This document shows, piece after piece, positions 49,861 to 62,479 of a DNA stretch of 64,000 nucleotides. The stretch is from contig JAJHZJ010000121.1 of assembly GCA_023548195.1 (NCBI GenBank), forward strand, positions 2,604,220 through 2,668,219, written 5' to 3'. Within the stretch, counting starts at the first letter, position 1, and each line of letters begins with the position of its first letter. The stretch is from Bettongia penicillata ogilbyi. Taxonomy: Eukaryota > Chordata > Mammalia > Diprotodontia > Potoroidae. Both the position numbers and the translations under genes were made by a program. Under the pieces are notes generated by a model. The model searched no databases. It saw only the letters and a program-made list of their open reading frames with translations, and was not told the origin of the DNA.

Positions 49861-49984
49861 TCTCGGGCCTGTATTTGCTCTGTTTGTGCCATTTTACTGC
49901 TCCATTCCAAGAGTTCAAGTGACACAAATTCTGGGCCAGTTTTCCATCACAAACAAGACATTGATTTATATATTGGGGCTACAG
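49861..49984 (+). CDS. UBAC2: UBAC2 internal exon (membrane domain)
   Basis: UBAC2 is a polytopic ER membrane, rhomboid-like protein with a C-terminal UBA domain. It is reported to act in ER-associated degradation with gp78 and UBXD8/FAF2 partners. This 124-bp exon contributes one base plus 41 codons: LGPVFALFVPFYCSIPRVQV followed by TQILGQFSITNKTLIYILGLQ. I recall the human stretch as differing at about four positions. The acceptor is T-rich ending catag and the donor is gtacag. The exon ends on a codon boundary, matching the next exon. The ORF reads on past the donor into the intron, which should not be taken as coding. The human protein has about 344 residues, so most of the gene lies outside what I can identify. 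Confidence 0.95.
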
Positions 49985-51339
49985 GTACAGTATGTATTTT
50001 ATGTTCATTGTTATTTTAACCTAGATCTTATTTCACATTTATCTTTCCCTATTTTAATCTCTGGAAAATAGAACCTTTCCCCATAACTTTGGTCTTATTT
50101 GCTGAGTTAGCTATGCGGAATAAAAGTTACTGAAAAGGTGCCTCAAAGTGTAACAGATGCTAGAAGCCTTTCCTAGTCGGTAGCAATCTGATAACAGTTT
50201 TCACTGTAATTGGATTATACACGGATACTTATGGAAATATTTTGATTTTGTAGTGCACTACTATGTCGAATGCTGTCAAATATGATGTTCAAAAGAAAGC
50301 TTTCCATGAGAAACCTGGATATTCTTTACCAGTTTGAACTTTCAGGTTTCTCAGAAAACTTTGCAAAGCTGCATAACTTCTGTATTCACAAACACATTTT
50401 ATGCCCATTCATTTTTCTTGTTTATTATCTTTAAAGTTAAATGATGTCTTATGAAATACTTTAGAATACTCATCTAAATTCTCACTTCATTCGGAAACAA
50501 GTGGCTAGTAGGCACAGGTCACTGAAGGAAATGCAGGGAATCCATCTCTTTTCCCCCCATGTGACTTAATTACCCAAATAATGACATGTGTCTTCCTTAC
50601 ACCCTGGCTTCTGTTCAGAAGGTTGTCCTGCCGTCTTACTTGGTCTAAAATAACTTCATTTCAGAATGGTTCTAGTTTTCCATTCTTATTACTTGTCTCT
50701 TTTCTCGATCCTCTTGGATCATCTAAGGTTAAATATTTTCTGTGCTGCTTTTTGCTATCATGTGTACCTTTGACCTTTGAACCTGAGGTTAATGTTTATG
50801 ATTTTCTTTCCTCCTGTACTTCAGACTGGTGACTGACATTGCTTAAAAGGCCCTTCTGCCTATTGAAGCCTCTTCTCGAGTCCCTCTTAGGCTCTCTCTG
50901 TTATCTGCCCAGGCCTCCTCTTGCCCCTTCACAGCTTACTTTGCAGCTCTTCACCTCCGTGAATTCACTCCTTCTTACCCTTTTCATTCTGGTATAGCTA
51001 ATAAAGCTCTGCTTTCCCATGTTAAATCATTAGATTTTTAGAAATCTAGTGAGAAATAAATATATTAGCTAGTTTATTCAATAGTGTTTTTTGTGTCCTG
51101 TGTGTTTTTTGTATATATACACATATGTGAATATATCTTATATAAGTGTATATGTATGTGTATTTATACACACAGGCACATATAATAAACACATTTGCTG
51201 CTTTTGTTTTCTAGAATTCAAAGTTTTTCTTATGAAGATTATATCTCTTATTCATTCTGGAAAAAGAACCCTAATTGGTTAAAGAGTTATTCTAGTCGTT
51301 TTCCTAAGAAGCAGTATGTTTCATTATTTTAATACCAAG
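49985..51339. other. UBAC2 intron, repeat-poor
   Basis: Single-copy text with an AT/GT-rich simple stretch at about 51108-51185. No gene seen. Confidence 0.45.
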
Positions 51340-52690
51340 CATTACAGAAGGCAGTGTGACATAGGGCTATACTTGAAGTCATGAAGATTTGGGATCAAAT
51401 TTTGCCTTTGACACCTACTAGCCACATGACCCTTACCAAGGTACTTATGTTCAATTTGTCTGGATGCTTGAGACCCTTGTAAAGGGAGTATACGTAGAAA
51501 GTGTTCCTTATGTTGACATAATCACAGATCTTCCACTTATTTCCATAATTATTACACAATACCTGTTAAAATTACATCCCTTGTAATTTCACAAAATACG
51601 TTGTTGATCAATCAGTTAATAAATATATATTTAATACCTGTTAAATATAGGATATTATACTGAGTGTAATGTGGGGAAAAAGGGGAGTTGAAGGCAAGGC
51701 TTTCAAGGAATTCACAGTTGAGTTGGGTAGATAAAATCATCCTGGGATCATCCATTTAGAGCTCAAAGAAACCTCAGAGGTCATAGTTCAGTTCCTTCAT
51801 TTAACAGATAAAGAAACTGAGGCCCAGAAAGATACTTGCCTGAGGTCACATCTACAGTAAGGGATGGAAATGGGATTCAAATCCCATTGACTAAGTACAG
51901 CACCTCTCCACCCCTCACTACACTCCTTATTTACATGTACTCTGTTTGAGCAGAAATGTAGTTAAATTGAAGACGGCCGCTTGATAAATGCTGAGAGAGC
52001 AATGAGAAGAACCATAGGAATTCAAAGGACGGAAAAATGCGCTGAGGGGGCAGCATGTAGCAGACAGCACACTAGCCTCGGTCTGACTGGAAGCTGGCTG
52101 GACTCCCTCTGTATTACAGTGGAAAAGTAATTTAGTGTCTCCGGGTGAGCTTCAGCTTATGTCGCTGGCTGTAAAACAGGGAGATTCGACTTGATCTGTC
52201 AGAGCCAAAGAGAGGAGAGGGTGAAGCTGAGGTGATGGCTTCCAGGTCACTGTTCTTTCCATTAGGTCATCTTGCTTTCCTCCTTCATTTTAATCCTGAA
52301 GTATTAATTGACTGGAGAGTAAGTTAAGATGCAAGACAAATAGGCTTTAATAGAAAATAATAGTAAAATCATATGGCTGAAATTCAGCCAGATTGTGTTA
52401 GCTCAGAAAATCATTTTTACACAATTTTGAAAAAATTCCTTAATTTGTGAATGCATTTTCCATTTGATTCACTTTTATATAACAAAAACCATTAACTTAA
52501 TAGGAAGTCAAAAGAAAGTTTATAGAAATGCATATGTAGGCTCTAGAGTCCTTCTGTCTAAAATTAAGTCAACAAACATAAAGTATTAATTGTATGGGAA
52601 GTCTCATGGTAAGCACATAGGAAAATACAAAAGGAGTATAAAATATGGCCCTGACTTCAAGGAGCTTTCACCGTAATTAGATCTACATGC
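51340..52690. mobile_element. Cluster of old SINE and L2 relics
   Basis: In order: forward MIR at about 51340-51510; reverse L2 tail at about 51605-51735; reverse MIR3 at about 51740-51930 ('gaggtcatagttcagttcct', 'aaagaaactgaggcccagaa'); forward MIR3-like at about 52040-52270; reverse L2 tail at about 52570-52690. All are diverged. Confidence 0.6.
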
Positions 52691-54136
52691 TTTGTCTAAA
52701 CGCATGAAAATTTAAACAGTGTGAGAGATGAATAGTTGAATAATAACAGTATAAAAGCTATTGCCAAGTTGTGTAAGATTAATTGTGCCTTGTGCATAGA
52801 AGTAAATACTTCTAATGGAATTGTACATGTCCTTCCTCTATATTTGTCTTCTTTTCTTGATGTTTTTGAGAAAGAAGCCTAGAAAAATGTCTTCCCTGTG
52901 TAATTCTCACACCCATTTACTACTTTCTTTTTCTTTGAAACCAAAACTTTGCCAACTGAACAGTTTTGTTCTTGGCAGATCAGGTAGAGGATTGTATTTA
53001 AACTTGTAGGCAGGTGCTTGCTCGTAGCTGACAGGTAGGAAGGAGAGAGAGCTAGTTAACAATCACTCTTCCACAAGGAGGGGAGATATATTGGGAGAAA
53101 ATTAGGTGATATAACAAATGAAAGATCAATTAAAATACATTTGAAAAATAATCACTTTTCTGTCTCTACTCTGACATTTCTCACTCTTTATCTACTAATA
53201 CATTAAGTTCCTCTATTTCCCATATGCCTGTGGACTAGATGACATCTAAGATTTCTGAGATTGTGTGATCCAGGTTAGTGAATGAAACTGCTATAAAGCA
53301 GTTTCCGGGGCCTTCTTTTCCTCTCTGAAATCAAAACTGTTTAAAGACTCTAAGAGGCAGCTTGAAGTGAAAAGGCAATCCTCAATGTAAATACCAGCTT
53401 TCAGATCACAGAATTTCTCCTTCTCTTTCCATGCTGGGAAGTCTCACTGCAGTTTTTCTTTATAGGTGAAAGTTTATGTCAGGTGTAAAAGGAAGTAATT
53501 GTGAGACCTCGGTTGCCTAGAATTTACTTTGCCTCTGTTCTTTGGAAATTTGGGATAAAAATCTTGGTACATAATGAAGTGCCTTCCTTAGAGCAGTAAA
53601 CTAAAGACGTTTATGCATTCAGAATTCTCACTTCCCCCATTTTAGAATGAAAATACAAGTGAAAAGGGAGGTGAATGATATAGATACGTCTTAGATCAAA
53701 TACTGTTGGTCAGTGCAGTGGACAAGAACATTTAGCAGCTTCACTTAAGGATACTGTTTATTCTTTGGTAGGCGAAGCCAATTACTTTTCAAAAGCGTTT
53801 TGTTTTAGTTAAAACCGTTAGTGCCCGTGCATAAATAAAAGTTTGCATTTGTTTTCATTAATATGTTAAAATTTCACACGTCTTGTACTTCAGAAAAGGG
53901 ACCCAGGCTCCAGCAACACTTTCTTGTGTGAGGATCAGAGAGTAAGGTCTTTCTAAAGCCCAGGACATTATTCTAGACTAATAAAACAGCAGTTCATTAG
54001 TGTGCTTGTTACTGCTCTCTGATGCAGCACATGGAATGAAAAGAGTTTTCATTACGTTAAAATTGGACCTTTAAAAAGTAAGTTTATAAGATATAGTTGA
54101 ATTTCTTTTAAAATTAGTACTTTTTTTCTTTTATAG
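52691..54136. other. UBAC2 intron, single-copy sequence
   Basis: A MIR3-like scrap near 53225-53272 is the only repeat noticed. It ends with the polypyrimidine tract 'ttttttctttt' and 'atag' acceptor at 54136. Confidence 0.45.
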
Positions 54137-54184
54137 CTTTTAACCTCTGGTTCCTATATTTGGGTTGTAGCCACAAGTGGTCTG
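54137..54184 (+). CDS. UBAC2: UBAC2 internal exon (16 codons, membrane segment)
   Basis: A 48-bp exon in phase 0 at both ends encodes LLTSGSYIWVVATSGL, which I recall in human as a nearly identical 16 residues directly after the preceding exon's ILGLQ. It continues a hydrophobic stretch. Acceptor ttatag, donor gtaagt (consensus). The intron between the two exons is 4152 bp. Skipping it would keep the frame. The next expected exon, beginning near MSGLCYDSK in human, was not found to the right. Confidence 0.95.
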
Positions 54185-55939
54185 GTAAGTGTTTAATTTT
54201 CTTTTAATAATTTTATTGCCTATAAAACCATCTTAGGAAAAGCGAATATCTGAAATTATTTTCACCTTTGCATAAAATGATCTAATTTGTCTTCATGCTT
54301 TTTACATATCAGCTTTTTAAAGATAAATTTTTATTTATGTCTTTTGTTTTTACATTGTTTTCTCGTTATATCTTTCCCCTTGTATCTCTCCCAAGAGAAC
54401 CATCCCATGTGACAGGTAATTTTTCCCAACAACTTTCAACTCAAATCTAATTCTTCAAGTTGTTGCAAGTGTAGATTCTGTAAAGTCTAAAAACACTGGA
54501 TTTTAACCTGAACATTAAGTGGACTTGAATGTATACAGTCAGCTTTCCAGATAACTAAAATAAAAAACTGAACAATAAGTGAAAATCCTTAACTTTTGAG
54601 GCATAACAGTAAAGAAGTTACATATTCATGTCATAATAAGAATGACTAGCATTTACATCTCACTTCAAGGTTTGCAAAGTGTGTCTTAAATCATATCTCA
54701 TATTTTCATGTACTCCTTTTTGCTGCCAAAGCTGTAGTCTTGCTACACAACATAAAAACTCAAGCGTGACCTAGCTGTTTTTAACCAACCCAAGGTGTTC
54801 ACTGCTTGAAAATGTTTGTTAAAAAGATCCCATATTTCATCTCAATTTTCCAGATAATTCCAACAAAAGTTGATAGTGGATTTTTTGTTGTTTCTTTTTA
54901 AGTAGTCAGTAAGACCACAAAAGTATTTGAATTAGTAGTAGGGAAGGAGTGGTGGGAAAGGAAAATGAAGAAGTTAGTTTCACTAAATATACAGAGGTTT
55001 TTTTGTTTTTTTAAAGAAGACATAGTCATATAGAGGAAAAATATGAGGGTAGTAGGAAAGTAAGATGGGTTGAAAGATTACAGAAGTCTCCTCATTGTTT
55101 ATGACCAGACAGGAGGAACGGGAAGAGTGAGCAATACAGGAGGAATCAGGATTACTCACTCCATGCACTGACTTTTCCTTAACATGCCAGAATCGTTTTG
55201 GTTTTTTGGGTTTTTTTTTTGGTAATGAGACCATGTCCTATGACAGTAGCTGTAAAAAAACATCATATACATTTCTTATTTTATATTATTTGCACACTTG
55301 ATGGGATTCCTGATAAGGAGCATGAAATTGTATCTTATCCTTCATATATGGCAATTTCAAACTCCTGAATAACTTTGAAAAATAAATTCTACCAGCCCAC
55401 CTAATCCTGAGTTTCTGTTTCTGAGAGAAAACAATCTAAGAAAATTTGTGGAATGTCTAGTCCAGTATGTATCATAAAGAGATAGAACATGAAAATTTGC
55501 ACATGCTACCTAAGAAGTTTTAAAGTCATTGTAAAGAGGCTTATGAGCACTGATTTCCTTTGTGAATGACAATGGACTCTTTACATTTTTTTCCCTATTT
55601 CCATAGGGACCTTTGTTTTCTCTAGCATACTTTTTGTTCCTTCATCCCTGAGCCCTACTCCTTCCTAAAATTACTCTTTAATTCACTGAATATCCACTGC
55701 CATGTATGTATATTTTTTTGTATTGCCTAGATTTCCCATTACCCCTACTTTTAAAGAACTTCATATCAAATAATTTTTATAAAGAGAGAGAAAAGAAAAA
55801 GAGGAGGAAAATGTAAAATTCCACAATATCAGTCAGCGCAGTAAAGTTCTGTTCCAAATGGACCTACCACACCTGCATAGTAGCAGACAGGATTGTCTTC
55901 TAATATCTTGTCTTTGGGGCCATGTTTGTTCTTTATCAT
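54185..55939. other. UBAC2 intron, mostly single-copy
   Basis: A CORE-SINE scrap near 54645-54715 ('caaggtttgcaaagtgtgtc'). The rest is unrecognised. ORFs here are poly-T/poly-A driven. Confidence 0.4.
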
Positions 55940-56175
55940 TGATTTGTGGTAGGGTGAATAAAGTGCTGAATGAGAAGTCAGGCTGACCTGATTCAAAGCC
56001 AGCCTCTGTGTGACTGGGCAAGTTATTTGACCTCTGTCTACCTGAATTTCCTCAATTATAAAATGGTGGTAATAATATTATCTACTCCCCAGCATTGTTG
56101 TATTATATGAGAATAATATTTGTAGAGCTCATAGCACAGTGCTTGATACATAGTAGGTGCCTAATATATACTTCT
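55940..56175 (+). mobile_element. MIR-type CORE-SINE, nearly complete
   Basis: 'gcctctgtgtgactgggcaa', 'acctgaatttcctcaattat', 'aaaatggtggtaataatatt' and 'acatagtaggtgcctaatat' in the right order. Confidence 0.85.
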
Positions 56176-56754
56176 TCCCTTTCTCTCTTCCCCCTCCTTT
56201 CTCTTCCTAAACTTAGAAGAGTCATGGAACTTTCCAGTGGGTTTGATCCTGAGCTGCTTGCCATAACACCCACCATAAAATGGCCTGGAACCCCATTGGG
56301 AGAACTGAGGCCAATCTGGAGTATTTGTTATCCATGGGTCCTGGGTTGACTCAGTCATTCAGAACTGGAAGTTGACCTTATGAGGGCAATTTGCTAAAGC
56401 CCACGTTAGTCTAATCCAATGCTAATTCGAATAACTGGTTTAACTAGCTTTATTCAGTTAATGTTGGCAGGTCCTTAATAAATCTATTGGCACTAGCAGT
56501 GAGAGTATACCGCTTTAAAAATGAAAGTTAAAGTCATTATTTTCTCTACTATGTTCTTTTTTTTTAATGTCCTAGCAATCAAATTTAAGGTGCAAGAATT
56601 CAAATGAGTAAGAATTGAGAGTGATGGTATACTTTTTTCCTTTTTGCGTTAGTTTGCTATCTTTTAGTAGGCAAGTCCTTCTTTCAGGATCTATATCAAT
56701 CATTTTTCTAAGATATTCCTTTTCTGCTAGTTATGTTTTTCATGTTTATCTACA
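56176..56754. other. UBAC2 intron, unrecognised sequence
   Basis: 56210-56480 is relatively GC-rich and may be an old repeat I cannot name. No gene seen. Confidence 0.35.
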
Positions 56755-56769
56755 GATTATTTATATTTT

Positions 56770-57453
56770 TGCATCTTATCAAGAGAATAATACATTATGA
56801 TCAGGTAGGTTTCATACCAGGCATGCAGGGCTGGTTCAATATTAGGAAAACTATTAGCATTATTAGTCATATCAACAACAAAACCAACAAAAACCACATG
56901 ATTATCTCAATAGATACAGAAAAAGCTTTCGACAAAATACAACACCCATTCCTATTAAAAACACTGGAGAACATAGGAATAAAGGGAGCTTTCCATAAAA
57001 TAATAAGCAGTATCTACCTAAAACCTTCAGCAAGCATTATATGCAATGGGGATAAGGTAGATGCATTTCCAGTAAGGTCAGGGGTGAAACAAGGATGCCC
57101 ATTATCACCATTATCATTCAATATGGTACTAGAAATGTTAGCGGTAGCAATTAGACAGATAAAGAAATTGAAGGAATAAAAATAGCCAAAGAAGAAACTA
57201 AGTTATCACTCTTTGCAGATGATATGATGATATACTTAGAGAATCCCAGAGATTCAAGTAAAAAACTACTTGAAATAATAAACAACTTTGGCAAAGTTGC
57301 AGGTTACAAAACCCACACAAATCTTCTGCATTCCTATGCATTAGCAACAAAGTCCAACAGCAAGAGATAGAAAGAGAAATCCCATTTAAAGCTAGAGTAG
57401 ACACTATAAAATACTTAGGAGTTTACCTGCCAAAACAAACCCAGGGATTATAT
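56770..57453 (+). mobile_element. Internal L1 ORF2 (reverse transcriptase) fragment
   Basis: About 56790-57179 encodes an L1 RT segment: [36 protein letters not shown] and [20 protein letters not shown]. After a stop and frameshift near 57177-57180 it continues with [18 protein letters not shown], the FADD catalytic motif. The copy stops in mid-ORF2 with no 3' UTR or poly(A). Near-identical 15-bp repeats lie at 56755-56769 and 57454-57468 (14 of 15). Non-functional. Confidence 0.85.
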
Positions 57454-57468
57454 GATTATTTGTATTTT

Positions 57469-59470
57469 CTTATCTGAAATGCAAATGCTGCAATCTCAGC
57501 CCCCTATTTCATTAAGTTTCTAGTATAAAAAATAGCTATTTTAGTGAAAAAGAAAGTAGGCCAAATTCTATAAACCTTTTAATATGATTCCAGCTGAATC
57601 AAGGGTGCTGAAAACGTTTCAGTGCAGAAAGAAATTTCCTTGGCTCTAACATTTTTATCTAGTATGTGGATTTGTTCAAGAAATATTTTTGGTAGCTTTT
57701 CAAATGACTGATGTTATTGATCATTCCATGAATGACAGTTATTAATGTTTGCTTTGTCTTAATAAAGTCTAAAATGTACATTTAATTTATCACTTTGGAG
57801 CTTTGTCTAGAGAACTCTGATTTAAGGCAGCCAATGTAATTTGGTAATACTTAGTTCAGGATGATTATATGAGGAAATAAAAATTCATTGTGAAAAAGTG
57901 GTCCGTGAGATACTGAAAGTGTCTGAAATATTACAAGCCACAGTATTCCTGCTCCAGATGTCTCTTGCACAACCCAGTTTCTCCTCCCGTATATGACTAG
58001 TAACTTCCCTTTTTGTGTACTAAAGAAAACTATAATTCTTTACAGAAAATAGAAATAAAGATTAGGGCATGGGGGAAATCTTAAAAAAACCTACTGATAA
58101 TATTTTACTTTTTAGCCTTAAGAAATAAAACTGCAAATAACATAAATTTGTCACATTTGTTAACAGAGGTAGGGTTTGTGTGTGTGTGTGTGTTTGTGTG
58201 TATACAAAGATATATACATATGCACAGATACACATGAAGATATATGAAGTGTTTTTTAGGCAGAAACATAAAACATGAGTCATGTATCTACTACCATAGA
58301 AACCAAAAGATTCACTGCTGCTTTATCTTAAAATGGGGCAACTTTGGGGTCATTTTAGTTAAATATTTCCTTCCCTGGCTAGCTTTATTTTTTCCCATAG
58401 GTGTGTCACTCATCTTTCCTTATCTATAAATATATATTTTCAGTATATAATGTTTAAGCCCCTCTGATTGAAAGAGGGGGTTGGTGAAATTGCATCACTA
58501 TTTTACAAAGCAGGAGTCCATTTTCTGTCTTTAACAACAACTGAAGAAAGAATGGAAGCTCAATAATTCTTTAGAATTGAAGGAGAACGTGTCTTTCATC
58601 TCAGCCAGAGCAATAATGGACTGGTCTCCCTTAGGAATACTGTCACTCTCTAGTTATGCACTCAGTCAGTGAGATTTTAGCTCCTACATGAAAAAGGATA
58701 AAGGGAACTTTGGTCACCATCAAGACCTGCTGTTGAGTTTGCTCATATGTGCTAACCACAAATCTTTTTTTGCCCAATTCTTCCTTTTGTAGTTCTGGGT
58801 TTGATGTGATTTTCTACTTCTTTTCCTTGACAGTGTTCCATGTTGGAAATATATCTGCCCTTATATTACTTGTGAAGTTATAATTGAAAAGCTTGGTTAT
58901 TGTATATAATAGCATGCTTTAGTCAGGCAGGTGGTTCAAGTTTTTTAGATTCAATTGTTAGTGTTACCTAATTTACCTATATTAATGGACCCCCCTGTTA
59001 TTTTCTTTAAGGAGAGAAGTGCAGAGATTGTGGCCATTTTTCATAAACATAAAACTTCACTGCCTCTATTGAAAGATTTTTCTCTCTCTAAATAGTCAGT
59101 TATTTTGTATTGTATTCTCCATTCCTTACAAAAGACTTCATTCTTTAGAGTTTTACTGGGCTCTATAGTATTATTTTAAAAATTTGAAGATGTCTACTTC
59201 TTCCTTTTCTGTATTGTTTTAAGATCATAATAATGATTCATCACCATGGAGATGTGGTTTATATTTACTCTACTGCCTTAGGAGCCCTGAGACTTGGATT
59301 TTAAAAAACAAATAAAGTGACTTGGTACTGAATTTGTCATTACTGAATGTTCTCGCTGTGTGGTTATTAGCATCAGAATTCCCAAATTCCTTTTTGAAAA
59401 TAATTGAAAGGGGACAAGCAGTCCTCAGAATCTCTTGCTGAAGGTTGTGTTTTATTTTTCCATCTTAATC
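57469..59470. other. UBAC2 intron, repeat-poor
   Basis: Nothing recognised apart from a (TG)n run at 58176-58203. ORFs on both strands are short. Confidence 0.4.
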
Positions 59471-59474
59471 CTAA

Positions 59475-59645
59475 ATAGACTAGAAGTAGTATTATAGTTC
59501 ATCCAGAGGACAGCAATCAATATAGTGAAGCATCTTAAATCTTTGTCACACGAGGATGTTTTAAGGATCTGGGAGTGTATTGCCTGGAGAAGAGAAAATT
59601 CAGTGAACATGATAGCTGTTTTCAAAGTATTTGATGCATTGGCTG
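59475..59645 (+). mobile_element. L3/CR1-type LINE fragment, forward
   Basis: 'gttcatccagaggacagcaa', 'cacgaggatgttttaaggat' and 'gcctggagaagagaaaattc' 'agtgaacatgatagctg' follow the forward sense of the family at 38225-38830. Confidence 0.65.
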
Positions 59646-59689
59646 CCTGATGGGGTTACCAGGCTTTCCTGATCTTTGTTACTAGTTCA

Positions 59690-60230
59690 TCATCCATATC
59701 ATATCTCTCTTAATTATGGATGCTCCTCTGAGCTCTGTCCCAGGCTCTCTTCTTGCTTTAAATGCTTTAAAAGAGCCGTGTAGGGAAGGACCATTTCCCT
59801 TTTGCATTAGCACATTGCCTGGCACATAGTGAACACTTAGTAAATGCTTGTTGAATTGACTTGATTACTTATAGATCTTATCTATCCAAGCCCATTCTCT
59901 CTTCTAAGCTTTTCATTCTGTTATCAGGAGCAGCCTGTTGGACCTTTTGAACTGGATATTCTAGAGACATCTCAATGTTGACTTGTCTAAAATAGAATTT
60001 GCTCTTTTCCCTAAAGCCTCTACCCCTATTCTAAACTTTTCTAGTTTTGTTAATGAAACTCTCATTCTTTCAGGCACCCAGTTTCATAACCTTGGTATTA
60101 TTCTCAGCTTCCCACCATCTGTTACTCTACATATCTAGTCAGTTACCAAATCTTGACTTCTAGCTTCACAAAAAGTCCCTCAAATCTTGCTTCTCCTTCT
60201 CTCTAGCCATCACTTTAGTTCAGGCCCTCA
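59690..60230 (+). mobile_element. L2 relics, forward (3' end, then RT C-terminal part)
   Basis: 59780-59870 is an L2 3' end ('aagggaccattt'-like block, 'cattgcctggcacatagtga', 'acacttagtaaatgcttgtt'). 59920-60230 is earlier L2 ORF2 sense ('gaactggatattctagagac', 'cataaccttggtattattct', 'tagttcaggccctcatc'). Two copies, or one rearranged copy. Confidence 0.7.
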
Positions 60231-60234
60231 TCAT

Positions 60235-60400
60235 GGTGGTGGTGGTGGTTGGGCCTTCATTCTTGAAGAAGACCAATAACCTCATGAAGGAGATGTCTTG
60301 GCTTCAGATCACATGACTAAAAGTAGCAGAGCCCAAGATTTAAACCCAAGCCTCCTGCCCTTTCTCTAACACTAGAATTAGGACATGGTGGCTCGCATCC
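60235..60400 (-). mobile_element. Old RTE-tailed SINE, reverse
   Basis: A (GGT)n run and 'gggccttcattcttgaagaa' 'gaccaataacctcatg' parallel the tail end of the SINE at 10032-10320, followed by a degenerate 'agatttaaacccaagcctcc'. Confidence 0.55.
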
Positions 60401-60454
60401 AAATCTTACCTAATAGGCATTTGGATGAATGAGTAAAACCATGAATGAATAAAG

Positions 60455-60560
60455 AAACATTTAGTAAGTGTTTACCTGTGTGCCAGGCACTGTGCTACAT
60501 ACAAATACAATAGCCCTTGCCTTCCAGGAGTTTATTTTCTAACAAGAGACAGCACATGTC
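60455..60560 (-). mobile_element. L2 3' end, reverse
   Basis: 'taagtgtttacctgtgtgcc' 'aggcactgtgctacatac' and 'ccttccaggagtttattttc'. Confidence 0.75.
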
Positions 60561-60839
60561 ACCCACAAAGGGTAACAAGAATGGCACAGTAGAGCATCTG
60601 ATTGACATCTCCTTTGCAGAAGCAATGGCAGTGTTACATTCATCAGGGTTCCTGGAGTAAGGAATTGACAGCAAGGTGGGGAGAAGCTAAACACATGTTG
60701 GGGGTGACAGGGAATGTAGACACACATCTGTATAGTTCCTACTCTGTGCCAGGCACCATGCATAGCTCACAAGAGCTCTGTGAAGCAAGTGCCATTAATG
60801 AGGCAGATGGGATATGTTGGCCCTCTAGTTAACCACTTT

Positions 60840-62160
60840 AACTTTGTGTTGTCTCTTACTCTTTGAATCCATTTTCCCCTTACCCTATCACTGCTTATGC
60901 CTTTCAAAACCTAATCTTAAATTACAACAACCTCCTACCTTCTTCATTCCTGCTGGTTGGAAGACATGCAGCTATACTGCCTGGAACATACCTGTGTAAT
61001 CTCCATTGGACCCTCATTGCTGAACAATAATGCTCCCATCCTTCTTTGATTGCCTACTTTATTGCATTCTGTATAGCTTCTGTTCTATCTTCAAACCAGC
61101 TCCTCACCTGTCCCTCTTGCCAGCTGACTTTAATTTATACTTAGCCAGGACTGCGGAAGCCCTCTTATAGGAGCTCCCTCATGTCCTTTATCTTATGCCT
61201 CAAAAGTCCTTATCCTCCCACCCCACATTCTCTCCTTTGCTCCAGCCTCTGATGAACAAATCATCTTTTTCCTTACTCAGGTCATTTCTGTTCTTGATCC
61301 TTTGAATATTTTTCCTCCCATGTCCTCTAAGGATCTTGCTGCTTCCATACCTACATTTCTTCCTTCCTCATTCTTTCTCCTCTGGCTTCTTTCTTGCTAT
61401 CTAAAAACGTGATCTGCTCTCCCCTGTGTTCAAGAACCTTTCACTTGAGGCCACCATTCCCTCAGTCTATTATCTTGTGTCTCCTCTCATTGTTTCTACT
61501 TCCTCACCTCCCACTCACTTTTTAACAACCTTGCAATCTGGCTTTTAGTCCAGCTACCCGCCTGAGATTCATTTTTTTCAATTATTAGTGATCCCTTTTA
61601 AAGTATTTAAATTTTTTCTTCCCCCCCCCCCCCCCACAACTTATCATCAAGAAACCTTTTGAAGTATATGTACAGAACAAAAAAAATTATTGTGTCCAAA
61701 ACTGTAAATTTCTTTTTCCCTGTGTATAGTATCCTCTTGAAAAGCATATATTAAACTGAACATGGTAATAACAAAATTCCCATTTGTATCCTCTTCTAAA
61801 CTTCTGTTTGTTTTCTTTTGTAGTCAACTCACAAAACCCCCTCCCCGCATAGAAGGGCTCTTCTGTGCTAAATCCAGTGTCTTCCTTAATGTCTTATAAC
61901 ATTTAACACCATCCTGTCTCCTCGTTATTTTTTCCTTGGTTTTCCATACTTCTTTCTCTTGGTTCTTTCCATATTATTTCTTAACACTATCTTTCGCTGC
62001 ATCCATTATCAACCTTGTCTTTCCCTATGTTTTCCCTGTTTTCCCCTATGTCTGGTTATGTACTAGGACTCTGCGGTGCATGTTCTCTCTCTACACCCTC
62101 GATCTTGGTGAACTTGGTAGGTTCCCTTAGATTCAGTTATCAGCTGTAGGTAGGGGTAGA
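60840..62160 (+). mobile_element. L2 ORF2 region, forward, decayed
   Basis: 'tcatttctgttcttgatcct', 'tctaaggatcttgctgcttc', 'tacttcctcacctcccactc' and 'actttttaacaaccttgcaa' (61275-61545) read as the RT-encoding part of L2. 61900-62150 reads as a later part. The middle (61565-61860) is not clearly L2 and holds a C15 run at 61621-61635. No usable frame remains. Confidence 0.65.
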
Positions 62161-62425
62161 TCAACAAGCATTTATTAAGCACTTATTATGTGCCAGGCAC
62201 TGTGATAAGGATATAAACACAAACAATCAAGACAGACCCTGCCCCTAAGGAGCTTATATTTTAACGAAGGAAGACAACACAAGGGGAAATTGGAAAGAAT
62301 GTGGGAGGGACCAAGGAGGAGGGAGCATGGCATGGTATTGAGATGACTGGGAAGTGGCATGGGGACCTGGCTTTGAGATAGCTGGTAGTTTCTCAGAGGT
62401 GTAGTCTAGAGTTCCAGTGGTAGAG
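62160..62425 (-). mobile_element. L2 3' end, reverse, inside the forward L2 tract
   Basis: 'caacaagcatttattaagca' and 'cttattatgtgccaggcact' are a well-kept reverse L2 terminus, followed by purine-rich body. Confidence 0.8.
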
Positions 62426-62479
62426 AAGGTGGAGGTGACGAATCAAGTAGCGGCTGTAGGAAGTGGAGATGGTTGGGAA

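Noticed and set aside
49985..50071. Extension of the UBAC2 exon by the open frame to 50071
   Set aside because: A good donor follows the CAG codon at 49984, and the next exon continues the known protein exactly; the residues after it do not resemble UBAC2.
56733..57179. 148-codon ORF with RT similarity as a possible functional gene
   Set aside because: It is part of an L1 ORF2 copy. The frame is lost before the FADD motif, and endonuclease and C-terminal parts are missing.
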